From positions 6,942,580-7,006,579 of the forward strand of contig PTFA01000024.1 in assembly GCA_003342895.1 (NCBI GenBank): a DNA stretch of 64,000 nucleotides, read 5' to 3'. Position numbers and translations under genes: made by a program. Under the pieces are notes generated by a model. The model saw only the letters and a program-made list of their open reading frames with translations, was not told the origin of the DNA and did no database searches. The DNA comes from Casuarius casuarius (taxonomy: Eukaryota > Chordata > Aves > Casuariiformes > Casuariidae). Every line of letters begins with the position of its first letter. The first letter of the stretch is position 1. Shown piece by piece: positions 13,401 to 25,399 of this stretch.

Positions 13401-16400
13401 TGCGAATCTCCGCGAAGGTCCCTTTCCCGAACCTGAGCGGGGATGGCTGCTGTAATTTTCCCTGCAGGCCAGCGTTTGGCAAGATCAGGTCTCCTGTGCA
13501 GGTTGCATTTCACTTTCTAATCTCAGTTTGATTTGCCACAGGAGGAGAAAAATGCATTTCTGGGGACAGCGAGGAGGTCTCGCGAAGAGCTGCCCAGTGG
13601 CCCTCCCCAGCCCTGCTCAGGAGGACGGTGTCTCTGGTGGGCAGGTTATCTCCCCTGCACTGGTTTCACACCAGGGCTCTAGCAGACCCCTTTTCAACGT
13701 TTCATCACTCCTCACTGGCTGTTATTTTACTGTTTGTGGTTTATTCGCTAAATGTCTCGGAGAAGATTAATAGTTTTTCTGCTAATGGGCTCCTGATCAT
13801 CACAGATGATCAGTAAGGGCTCGGGGCCAGGTTTTCCAACATCCACTTGTGCAATCTCAAAACACAGGAGAGGCGAGAGGGAAACCTGGGGAGGCAGTGG
13901 TCTTATCTCCAGCTGCGTGTGCGTGTCTATGCACCTGCACGCACACAAGTCACGACAGCACCAGGGCCATTTATGAGTCCACCTGCCTGCCCAGTCCTCT
14001 GCTCTCTCTTGATACTCTTGAGCCACCCACCAAAATCAGTGCTCAGCCCGGTTATACTGCTGGTGGCAGAGGAAGGACCCACACGGGTGTCCAGGGTTTG
14101 TAATATCGCAGAATTAGCTACTCTGAGTCATAATAAGCAGCACCTTTTTTCAGCTATCCTTTATCTGAATATTTATACAGGGCTGAACTTTGAGCAACCC
14201 TTTGCAAGGGCACGTGAAACGATCATGTAGACAGTGTTCACCCCGGACTTGCGTAGATGAGGACCACTGGAGAGTCCCAGTAGACCCTTACAGCTGCAAT
14301 AAGGTACATGCAGCTTGGATCAATTTAGGATTAATCTCTGTCCTCTCTTAACATTTAAGTACGGCCAGGAAAAAGAGCTCCCACTCCACTTCTGGATGAC
14401 AGAAGTGCAAGTCTGTGCCTGGCTGCCTGTACATTTTCCTGCAGAGTTACTACTCATAGAAAAGCAAACCTGGCCTTGCTTGTTTTGCTGCATGGTACCC
14501 ACTTGGCACATATGAATGGGACCAGGGAAATAGTAAGAACCAGACCATAAAGCTGGTATCTACCACTATCAGCTGTTGAGTTAAATGGAGGTTCAGTGAT
14601 TGATAACAACTGGAGATTTGGCGGCTGGTCTGGTTCACATAGCACTGCACGGATTAACTTTTGGATGAGCCAAAGCAACTTGTGAAGTTAGGTCTATTTA
14701 GTTGAGTAGTGTTGGCTGAAGAAAAAGAAAATAAAGAAATATTTCTGGAAGAACTAACATGCTTTGTTTTCTGTTTGGATTTAAAACCATAAGAAGACAC
14801 AGGCTCCGTATGCGGTGAGAATTTTATAGCCTTTGTACTTGTCTCAAATCCAAGCTCTGAATGTCATTGAGACAGGAATAGAGGCCAAGTTTCCTGTGTC
14901 CAAGCAGGCCATTTAATTCCTGCTTTGCAGGAGGAGAGCACCAGTGCTTTCTCCTCACTCTTTGTGAGTGGCAGCTGAAAATGTGAATGAAATGTCAGCC
15001 TGGGCCACCTGAGGGGGTTTGCCTGCATTTTTCCTTTTTTGGGATGATCCAGAATGATAAGTAGAGCTTTCATTTAAACAGACACTTACAGGAGGCTCAG
15101 GGGGACATAGGAATGAATTGCCAAGCAACAAGTATGATAAACCACTGCTAGGCATCAGGAGCAAGTCTAAGGGCAGGGTTCCTCCCTTAGACCCTGTTTT
15201 CCTACTCTAAATTCTTTCAGTACTTTTCTGCAGTAGGATATCAGTTAATATTAGCTCTCATATGTATGCTGTTAAGATGTAGCTCCCTGCCAGAGCACTT
15301 TTCTTAAGCTGGTCACCAAACATTTTCATAATGCAGCTGGTGCTTCATTTTTGCACACACAAAGATTTCTGCAGCTTTTTTCAATGAGAAAAACTTGAAA
15401 GAGCAGTATGACTGCACTAGGTACACACAACCACCAGGTATTCAAATTAAAGATCATTGGCAGTAGCATTTTTTAAACCCAAAGTATGTAAGTGCATCTA
15501 CTCAATTCACAGCACACGCACCCTTCCTCCATTCCTGTGTCTGGCCTCACGCATTTCTCTGGTGATGTGCAGCGGGAGCAATATGCGAGGAAAATATCCA
15601 TCTGTCACTGAATAAAGCGGTTCTGCTGCTGCTGTTTAGCCAAGGTCTTGCATACGATGGCAGAAAGCACACTGGCCCTGTGTCTGCATCCTCCACCCCA
15701 GGCACATCACCTAGAGGGGCTAAAGAGATACTTGGGGGAGTGGGGAAAGGAGATTTCTCTTGAGAAAGAAACTGAGAAGCAAGAGAGTTCAGCAAATGCT
15801 GCCCCACAGTCTGTTAGCTAAACCTTTGGATTTATTACCCAGTGTGGGAGTGCATGAGTGCAATTTGTAACTAGCCTTAAGAAAGAATATGAAGACTGTA
15901 AAGAGGTGACAATTATTTGGACATGTCTCAATTAATGTGTTGCTTTGCAGGCTGAAGGCCGGTGAGCCTGTAACCTGTGAAAACATGAGAGGCGCAGACT
16001 AATCTCTCCAACACTCCCATTAGTAAGCAAAGCAAAACAAGACCTCTGCGAAGTCAATGGGAGTTTTTCCACTGACTCCAGGGGAGCCAGGATCTCACCC
16101 TGAGTTTTCCATAATGAAGGCCAGATTGTCCCCCTGATTTATGAGCTTGAAGATTTTTCCAGCTTCAGTGCACGTTGTCTCTTGTTTTCCAACAATACAC
16201 TCAAAAGCTGAATTACACCTCCATGAAACAAAGAGGGATGCACAAATACATTCAAATAGAATAGGCTTTATAGCAATGGGACATGATGCTGAGTTTGCTG
16301 ATCCCACTTTGCTATCGGTGTAAGTGCAAACCACAACATCTCTTGCTTTCACAGAAGACTACAGTAGTCTTAGTAAAGGAGGATCGTGGCATTGACCTCA

Positions 16401-16955
16401 CGTTAAGGATGAACAAATTGACATGAACAAGGAAATCACCCAGGGCTATCTCCAGTTAACTGCTTGTTTACCATGTTGACCTTACTAAACTGGAGTAAAA
16501 TAGTAACTTTTACCAGAAAATACTTTTTGAATCTGGCTGATGCCTGTGATTACATTAAGGTCTCCGATTTAATAGGTAGTTGTTTCATTTCTTAATAGAT
16601 TAAATTCTAAATTGAATAAGCAATTGTCTTCTTTTTCTTCTCTGCAAGTTTTCAGTGTTAACGGAAAAAGCTTGGAAAATGCCATCCTCACACAACTGGG
16701 GGATTCAAAATTAAAAATGGAAATAACATACAAGATCCTAAAATTTGTGTCTAGTATTTTTTGAGTTGTGAATACTTAAGGTCACCAAGACCAAATCTAC
16801 AAATTGGCCTTGAATTCAAGGCCCTCAGTTCTTTTATGGTGCATTAGCACCATTTTTAATGTGATCTCCAGATCGCATGGGGATGAAAAATGCTGTTACG
16901 GGGGGTGTTGTAGGAATCTGGTAGTTTGCTCACCACGGAAAGGGTGAAAGTAGTT

Positions 16956-16976
16956 AAAAAAAAAAAAAAAAAAAAA
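16956..16976. repeat. Poly(A) tract (A21)
   Basis: Twenty-one consecutive A. I see no processed gene copy to its left. Confidence 0.9.
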
Positions 16977-17189
16977 GACACATACAGCAGGGCCAGGGCC
17001 TATTAAACAAAACGTACACTAAGTGCTAGGTCATATGTTCAGGAACAAAGAATGCAGGCAGTCCTGAGAGAAAGTGGAAATATATCCTTGGACTCAATAA
17101 CCCTGAATGGGCATTAGGGGACATAATGCATAAAGCAATTCAGCATGAGAAATTCCAGTGATGTGATAACAAAGTTAATAAGAGCATTG

Positions 17190-17803
17190 AGTGTATGAAC
17201 AAGGAAGGAGTGAATAGCAGCAGAGATAAAGGTAATTTTACCTCTCTGTACAGTACAAAGCTGACTACTAGGAGAATCCTGCACAGTTGTAAAACGATGC
17301 TGAAAAAAAAAACCCCAAAGAAACACAAAACTGATAGTAAGGCTGAAATGAGTAGCGCGTTCTCCAGACAGAAACATAATAAATTCAGCTTATCTCATCA
17401 AAAAACAGCTGAAGTGAATGAACAAGAAACAATCTGATCCTAGAGAGAAAATGGGGAATACTCACAGGATCATTAATGTACTGGAAAATAGCACAACAAA
17501 GCCAGCAGCTGGGAAAAGGTCCAGTATATTTAGGTGAAAACTAATGACACACCTTTCTTCAGCTGATCCAGGAGGGGTCAACCATTAGGCACACTACCGA
17601 GGAAAGTTAGGAGTACCCACCTCTTGCTGTCCTGCCTTCAAGACTAGCTGCCTTCCAGAAAAATATTCATAAATATAACAAAGTTAACAGCGCACAATAT
17701 AGCCATAATTATATGAATGTAATGGCCTGTGATGTACAGGAGGTCAAACTTGATGATCTAACGGTCCCTTCTGGCCTTAAACTCTATAAACAGTTTCGCA
17801 CAA
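17190..17803 (+). mobile_element. Decayed CR1-type LINE 3' fragment
   Basis: The right end matches the conserved CR1 3' terminus on the plus strand: a gatgatctaacggtccc segment followed by ttctggccttaaactctat near 17750-17790. Further left, gtaattttacctctctgtac (from about 17231) resembles the CR1 C-terminal coding stretch that reads VILPLYS. The copy is heavily decayed, with frameshifts and indels. The left boundary is uncertain; similarity may begin as far left as about 16980, next to an A21 run. Confidence 0.7.
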
Positions 17804-20800
17804 GCTGCCCTAATGAGTCAGCTCCACACTGGGATCAGAGACGGCTCCAAGCTCCGGCTGTTGATGGAGGTGGCCTTCGAGCTCTCAGTGCCTGGACTAG
17901 CTCATCTGTTAAAAAATGGTGTCTGTCACCATTGACATTGTCTGTCCTTTGATCGTGATTTCAGACCTTGCTCCAGGAAAGCCCGGGAGGCAGTATGTGC
18001 ACTTGCAGGGCCAGCACCTCGCTAACACCAGCGCAGGAACGGGCGGCCCAGGGACGGAGGGCACCTTTGGCCCCTTGGGGTGCCAGGCTGCACCCAGCCT
18101 GGCTTTGGGCCACCACCCAAAGGTACTCCAGAGTCATAACCAGCTATCTGGGGTAGAGGGAGGTTCTTCCTTAAGGCTAGTTGCCTTATTGGAGAAACAA
18201 CCTCGTTGCCTGTTCATCAGGCAAGTACTCCTTGCCTCAGGGGCTCTCCGCAATGGAAATTGTGTTTTCCCCCTCCATCCTGCCAAGCTCTCCCCCGTAT
18301 GCACATTTCTGCATACAGCTGATTGACTTGTTAAGAGATTCAATTTCTCTCAGCATCACAACACAGACAGACGTCCATCAAGTTTGTTAGAAATTAGCGA
18401 TCTCCTTTCATTCAAATTTAATCACCAGTGAAGTTTAACTTTCATTTGTGAAGGATGAGACATTCTGATGCAGCTTTATGGGTACAAAAAAAAAAAAAAA
18501 GATTTTGATGCTGGAGCCAAAAGGACATCACCAGACAGGAAGAAAATTGTCTCCTTGGTTATATTTAAAATACTTTCAAAAGCAAGTGCCTTGAATTGAA
18601 GCTTTCCCAGCTCTTGAGGGGCATAGAAAACTAATGTATTGGAAATTATATCTAAATATAATTAGCAAAAGCACTAGTACAGTTTATTTCCAGATGAGAC
18701 CTTGAAATTCTGCCCCATTGTTCAGATATCTTTGTTTCACTTTCATCCCATTAATTAATTATTTAGCACAATTATCTCTTCTTGTTCTCCAAGTGAATGA
18801 GTAGCTGACTTAGTTATATTCAAAATCACCATCCGATGCAGCTTGCTGACCACAAAACTGACTGCTAACTTGTATTTATATGTTTAGAAATACGTATGGG
18901 CACATGTATTTGCTTATGTTACATTTGACAAATTATTTTACTTTTTAAAAAGTTAATGAGATACATTACCATGCTTGCCATTACATTAAATACACGTGGA
19001 ATGCAACAAGAAGTGGAAATAACATGAACAGTATTTATGGATTCGTGTGTGCGCATGTGTGCATTTGTACTGGTATAAAATATACATGGTGTCTCTACAA
19101 GTGCCAAAATTCACTGCAATTAAACAATATTAAGAAATATTAAAGGAACCAAATGTAAACTAATGGCTGTTTTATTTGAGAAGGGACTAGAAAAATATTT
19201 AATTCTAAATATACGTGACACACCACAGTTCCAAAATAGTTATATATATAAAAAGTAACCACAAAACCATCCTTAAAAATACCTTTTTGATTACTAATGT
19301 CTCATATGATTTGAGGTTTGACTTCAGGCCAGTGAGTTAACCGCAGACTCCTATGGACTTTCCTGGGCGTTGGACAAATTAATAAACTTTATTACAAGAA
19401 AGAAGTGTCTGATATTACTTAACCACATACTCTGCACCACACACATAAGACAACACACTTAGGTCTCATTTTGTTCTGGTTTCTTCTGCCTACAGTATGA
19501 AAGCAAGTACAAAAGAGAGAATGTGTTAGTTGTCTCCATGTTTAGGAAGATCTTTGAAAGGCTTAAAATAGTAATTGAATGGCACCCTAAAATCACAACA
19601 AGCTTTTGTTAGGAAGAGATTCTTCCTTAAAGATTTTTTACTCCATGAATAAGTTACGTTTTTTTTTAAATTTGGTCAGGCAAATATTTAACATTTCAGG
19701 AGTTGTGGGTAAGGCTTATTTCCAACCCAGCCAGAAGAAACCGTCCTGCACTTGAACCGACACATAAGGAGTCTTGATCTTGAGCAGAACCGGGTGGAAG
19801 TACAGTAATTAGATTACCACTACCATTCTTTCTTCTTTCAAAGAAACTTAAATATTTTGGGAAGAGTTAAGCAAACAAGAAACTTGTTTGGTTTTGATTT
19901 ATCCTTCTGGAAAAATTTATACTTCTCTGCAAAATTTATTATTACAGTATATGTAAATGGATACGAAACCAACTGGAAATAGAATTTGGTCTGTTTCATG
20001 GATTTCATTACCATTTTAAATATTTTTTCAGCAGTTTTAACAATTTTTGAATATAAAGAAGGAACTACATGTTCAGTATAATTTTGGTGTTTTTCTTAAA
20101 TCAGTATTTTCCATTAGCAGTCCTCTTTTCCCTCTGCTCTGTACAGAGACATGACATTTCTGACTGACACAAAGCAGACAAACTCAGCAGGCTGTTCTTA
20201 TGTCCTTAGGAGCAAACAAAAACAAGGGCCAAAACAGGCAAAAAAAAGAAAAGATTTCAAACTGTCTTAAAATAAAATGAAGCTATTGGCAAAAATTGCT
20301 GTAACACATTTACTGAAGAGCTCTGAAGATTAGCAGCTAAACCTTGCTCCTTCTGCTAACCTAGGAACTATATTTGTCATTTGGGTGAAATTTTTTCAGA
20401 TTCTGTGAACTAAGCCTTGAGATCTGAAAAAGGGCCACTCTCTTTTTAAAGGCAATTTCATAGGCCATTACAACTTGGCTGTAATTAGACAAAACTAACA
20501 GATAAAGATTAAAACAGTTACTGCTTTGGTAAGTAAGTGCACTGTTTTCTCTGTGTACCAAATTCCTCAGTAGGAAATTTTCATTTGCTGCAGCTGCTAG
20601 TAATGTATTTTCTTTAGCTGAATTTCGGTTTGATTCTGTCATGGTTTTTTTTTTCCCCCTGTGCTGCCAGTTATGTTCTAAACTACCATTTTGACCACAG
20701 TTGAATGAAACCTAAGAAACAGCAACACTGAGCTAACACTACCCCACTTTAGATTGTGCTTATCTCTTTAATTTACCTTTTATCTCCCTTCTCCCCATTT

Positions 20801-20824
20801 ATCTGGTCAAAGTAAAATTTGAGC
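17804..20824. other. Intergenic sequence, no gene seen
   Basis: The part just right of the CR1 end (17.97-18.12 kb) is moderately GC-rich. The rest is AT-rich with an A15 run. No exon, RNA gene or further repeat is recognisable. Confidence 0.55.
18486..18500. repeat. Poly(A) tract (A15)
   Basis: Fifteen consecutive A in AT-rich intergenic sequence. Confidence 0.9.
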
Positions 20825-21075
20825 TCCTACGCGCTCCTGAGCTGGGCCACAGACAAAACTGGCAGGACCGGGTCCGTGGAGGGATTGGCCATTTCTTTGN
20901 CTGGCGGTGCTCCACGGGGTCCGACGCAGGACCCGGCGCGCTGAGGGCTTGCAGGCGTTGGCGTTGCTGCCTAAGGGGGTGCGGGCAGCTGCGCGTGGTG
21001 GCCCTGCTCCCGTGCGCCGGCTTTTACATCAGTCTGTCCTCGCTTTCTGGGGAGAGACAGGACGACATAGACGGC
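20825..21075. promoter_or_regulatory. Small GC-rich, CpG-containing patch
   Basis: About 250 bp of GC-rich sequence with many CpGs and one unresolved base at 20900. It lies directly left of the first copy of a local duplication. I see no recognisable coding exon. Confidence 0.4.
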
Positions 21076-21106
21076 AGAAGGAACGATCTCCTACGAAACA
21101 CAGTAT

Positions 21107-21330
21107 AGATATCCAAGAGTTTAAAGAAAGCCTCAGTTTTAATTAGTTTGCCAGAAATTAAGACAACGGTGAACTGTCCTGCTTAGCTTCAGAGAAACAT
21201 CACCGTCTTCCTGTTTTAGGTACTGTGGGTGCAGGTATTTATACAGGAATATACGTTATGTCAGCAATCCTGGAATAACTCCCCAGGGATACGCTTAGGT
21301 TTTGAATGTTTTGGGACACCACTGCACCAT
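21107..21330 (+). repeat. Local duplication, copy 1
   Basis: This copy matches 22605-22850 in the same orientation. Shared landmarks are ttttaattagt, an identical 21-bp block (21208-21228 versus 22707-22727) and aataactcccca (21273-21284 versus 22772-22783). By eye the identity is around 70-75 percent with small indels. Offset between copies is about 1,499 bp. Confidence 0.75.
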
Positions 21331-21442
21331 TTGCTCTCGTTCCCTCAGCAGATGAATTACGGACGTGTGAAAGACTTGGTGACTGAGGAGGCAGCCGTTT
21401 GGATTTGCGTTTGAGAGGCAGGCGTTCACGGGCCTCCCTCCT

Positions 21443-21492
21443 ACGGCACGAGCACGCTCGGAAAGGGAAGAAGGAGCCTGTGCTCGTGCCGT
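21443..21492. other. Perfect 13-bp inverted repeat with 24-nt loop
   Basis: acggcacgagcac at 21443-21455 is exactly complementary to gtgctcgtgccgt at 21480-21492. It lies between the two copies of the local duplication. Confidence 0.8.
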
Positions 21493-22604
21493 GTGGGTGG
21501 ATTACGGCAGGTGCCCTGCAGGGTCAGGCAGCCACAGCATCCTGCGACTTCCCATTCGCTTAGACGCCAAGGATCGCTTCAGAAACCGGGTTTCTGATGT
21601 TACTGGTCGTTTTTCCCTCCGGCTGCTGGGACGTCTCACCCTTCCTGCCTGGTTCACCCTGTACGTCCTGGGCAAGGTGGACTCCCTCATACGCCCTCCT
21701 CCGAGTCTACATGCTCTGGTCGTTCCAAACTCTTCTCTGTGCACTCTTACCCAGGCTTATTCATTTATTTATCCCCACAGTCTCAGAGTTCAAAACAAGC
21801 AAGCAGAGAAGCGAAGAGGCAGAGTAGAAGAACAGACCACAAAAGCCCCAAGAATAAGCGATGCTCTTGCTCAGCACTATTTCTGAAGAGAAAGATGTTA
21901 CCAGAGATTCATCATCACTAGTCAGATGTGATTTGCAAAACCACTCTCAAAGGAATTAGATTTACATTATCTCTAGATTTTTATAGATATCAAACACTGA
22001 TGTAATTTCTGTTATCAACCATCAGACTGCATTAACATCAGCCTCCATCTCCCTTAGAAAGGGGCTATAAGTTGGGTAGACAGAATTAGTGGGATTAAAC
22101 GGTTCCTTGTAAACAGGTGATTTTAAAACGTTCTCCAGTGACAGAAGGCTCACTTACTCTCATTCACTTCTGCCGTTTATTAATTCCATTATCCATAATA
22201 AGCGATCTAGGCTCCATCACAGATTAAGATTTTCACTCCTCTATAAATTGTGTTTATTTCTGTCTGAGGCACTGAGACAGAAAACACCATCTCCATCAGC
22301 GGAGGAGCCAAACTCAGCGTAAACCTCTGCTTGAAACTCTCATCCAAAGGACTTCTTCAGAAATGACAGCGAAGCGGCCATTATTTATTGCTTGGATTTT
22401 GTTTAGTTTTATTTTGTTTTTTTAAAGATGACTATGAGTACTGTTCGCTCATCGTAGTTTGTACAATTTGGAAGATAATTTTCCTTTAGAATCAATGTCT
22501 TAAATATTTCTCTCTACCGCAAACTTATGCGCTCTCAGGAAAAGACACAGTTGTCTACTTCAGTTCAGAGCAGAACAAATAATGTCATAGAAAACCCAAG
22601 CATG

Positions 22605-22850
22605 AGTATAAAAGAGTTTAAGAGAGGCATTTGTTTTAATTAGTGTGTCAGAAGTGAAAACGATGGTGTCCTGTCCTGTTCACAGCTTCAGAGGAATGCC
22701 ACCATTTTCCTGTTTTAGGTACTGTGGATACAGGTATTCATAAAAGCCTATGGATTATGGTAGCAGCCATGAAATAACTCCCCACACTCTCTTAGGTGGG
22801 GCTCCCCACCAATAATCCCAGCTTTTGAAAGCTCTGGGACACAATTACCT
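22605..22850 (+). repeat. Local duplication, copy 2
   Basis: Diverged direct copy of 21107-21330. Relative to copy 1 it carries an extra segment around 22795-22820 that includes a short perfect hairpin, ggtgggg-ct-ccccacc (22795-22810). It may be an old tandem duplication or two insertions of one repeat family. Confidence 0.75.
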
Positions 22851-23510
22851 CAGTGTGAATCAAGTCTGGGATTATACAAAAAGCATCGCTCGGAGCAGAG
22901 ACCTTGTTTTATTCCTGTGTAGCCTGCAAGGTTTGGGGACAGCAGTCAAGCAGCACAGGGATCTCAACCAAGCTCATGCGATATAAAACTTCTTTTGTCA
23001 TCTGACTTTTAATAGAGGAACTATTCACTTAATGTCACTTCTGTCTGAGAACTTTAACCTGTCATTGTTACAACGAACACCTGGCTGAGAGTTTAAGTCA
23101 CCAAAGGGATAGGATTTGAATGCCTGGGTAATCTCAAACAAAATTACTAGACGGTAACTGAAAAGCTTATGAGGAAAAATTTTTCCCTTCCATCGCTTTG
23201 TTTCCTTTGTATACTCCCGTTGGTAATCTGTGTACTGCTGTAGTCAGGCTCACTGCAGATTTCCAGTTACTCACAGGAGAAAAAACAAGCAGAAAACAGG
23301 AAAACAGTTATATAAAATCCAAAGAAATACTCATGAGCAAGAAAAAGACGTAAAACACGATGGAGTCCATTTTAATGAGATTGCCTATTTACTGTGTCTG
23401 AGCAACTTTCATTTGAGATTAAATTTGTTTGAATATAGAGACAAGGTTTTCTAAGTACTCAGCACAAAATTTCATTGCGGGTTTTTTTGATTCATCATCA
23501 AAAATATACC

Positions 23511-23542
<32 letters not shown>

Positions 23543-23548
23543 AAAAAA
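23511..23548. repeat. (CAAAA)n low-complexity tract
   Basis: Several caaaa units in a row, flanked by A runs. Confidence 0.85.
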
Positions 23549-23714
23549 TGACATGGAGCACCAGACGGGACGGGCTGCGTGGCCAAACTGTGGGCGCCAA
23601 GGGGGCTGATGTCTCCCTGGTTTGTGCCAGGGCTGCCTCCTCCTCCCTCCCCATGCCCCTTAGCACTTGCACTTGGCGAAGGGGTGACTAATCATGCCAC
23701 GTGCACCTTCGCCA

Positions 23715-24030
23715 GGCCACTCGGGATTTCATAGACCTTTACTGTAACCTCCCCTGGTCTGGAGAGTTAGGACTGTCTCTAGGATGCCACCCAGTCATTT
23801 CTTGCATGGGAGCTGTTCCCATAATGTGGATTTTCTTCGTGGCCCTTCTCCGAATTCTCTCCAGTTCTGCAATACTGTTTTTGAGATGCTCGCAGCGTTT
23901 AAGAGGCAAAGATGTACCCAGTGGCACAATGGTATTTTCTCTTTGTACTCTGTTCTTTCCACATTAATTCCTAGCTATGTCGGTTCTAGGATAGCTAGTG
24001 AACTAAATGATAAAGTGCCAGACTAAGAGA
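23715..24030 (-). mobile_element. Probable CR1-type LINE fragment
   Basis: The segment around 23845-23885 reads cgtggcccttctccg and ctctccagttctgcaat, a pattern familiar from antisense CR1 copies. On the minus strand it translates as IAELERIRRRATKKI, comparable to the CR1 block LLERVQRRATKMI. Boundaries are approximate. Confidence 0.5.
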
Positions 24031-25330
24031 GGGACATATCTCTACGTCCCAAGTGTCTCAGTTATTTCCCTTTGGCAGAAACCATGTAACTACGTGAAGC
24101 TTGTTGCAGGAATAGGAAGAAAATCAATTACATTTTCAGACTGAGATTTCTGGTAGACGATATAGGCACTTTCTCTTAGCAACATTAGTTTTGAAGAAAG
24201 TCCATGTCTCAACAGAGAAATGTTTTTACTGAACAGCTACCCAGCTTTACTTCTAGACTATGACTGGTTTCTTGTGTGAGGACTTTTACCAGAAATGTAT
24301 TTTGGGTGACAAGAATTAAATCGCTCTTAAGAGCTGAAAAGTCTGTAACAAAGAAGAGCACGAAAGAATTTGTCATTAAGAAAGTTCAAATCACGTTATG
24401 AAGTGTTAAAGGCAACATGGATTCTTCTGTCCCCACATTTTTGTGCATACGGCTCGAAATTCATTTATGTTTTGTTGAACCTTATTTCATTTGTTCCTAG
24501 CAAATGGCTATGTTTTGTTATGCTATAGAGCAGCATGCAGGTGACTGCATTTTTCTTTGAAACAATGCATCTCTCAACACCAGCAGATAAGTGACTGTAT
24601 TTTCTTGATGCTGCGATGCAATTTAACAGCATCATTGATGTTTTTTTTCTCGTATGCTAATTTAAGATCCTATTTACAACCCATTGGTTTTGTACTGAAA
24701 AGTGTGACTATGTTATGGCAGTTCAGAAATGTAGCTACCAAACTCCAGCTGCTACTGTGTGAACTGGTAATATAATGGGAATATGCACATGAACAGGCAG
24801 TCCTCTCCCAAGCGCACCACTGTGGCAGATACCAGCGAAGATGCAAGAGACAGAGGTCCCTATAGTCCTGACTCGCAAATCTCTCTCAGTGATACCGTAA
24901 GTGATGGCACATGCTGTTCTTTGGGAATACAGGAGAAAGAACTGGGTTCAAAAGTACTGCCGGGAAAATTGCTCTGTCTTCAGGATGACAAGTTTATACA
25001 GGTGTGTTAGAGTCAGTACAACAGTTACTTAAAGAGGAATGAGGAAATGAATAGCAAATTTGTCGAACGCCACCCCCATGCATTCAGCCAGATCACTCAG
25101 GCTGGCATTGGAGCATCTGCACGTAAATCCACCTCTCGCAAGTCTCGCCCCATTGCATCAGTGGAAGTTTTATCATTAATCTCTGGAGGGAGGGAGAGAG
25201 GGAAGAGGTTTCACCAGGGACATTCATGACAGATATTCTACCGCTCGCAGTCAACCGGAGCGGCAAACCAGTAGACCAGAAAACCCGTTTACCACTATTT
25301 TAAAAGTGCCAAGGCATGATACAGAGTGTC
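24031..25330. other. Intergenic sequence, no gene seen
   Basis: No recognisable gene or repeat. Short open frames only. Confidence 0.55.
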
Positions 25331-25333
25331 CTT

Positions 25334-25349
25334 AAAAAAAAAAAAAAAA
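25334..25349. repeat. Poly(A) tract (A16)
   Basis: Sixteen consecutive A at the left edge of the CpG-rich domain. Confidence 0.9.
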
Positions 25350-25399
25350 CACAACTTTTTTTGTTAATTTATAGCTCTTGATTAAGCACAACGATTTGC

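Larger units (their letters stand above)
7301..16955. other. Intergenic sequence, no gene seen
   Basis: AT-rich DNA with scattered short open frames of no recognisable content. The G-rich stretch 7506-7541 could form a weak quadruplex. The block 10.60-10.90 kb is complex, non-repetitive and could be a conserved element. Nothing else can be named. Confidence 0.6.

Noticed and set aside
16956..16976. A21 run as the tail of a processed pseudogene
   Set aside because: The sequence to its left has no recognisable coding content, and I see no clear target-site duplication.
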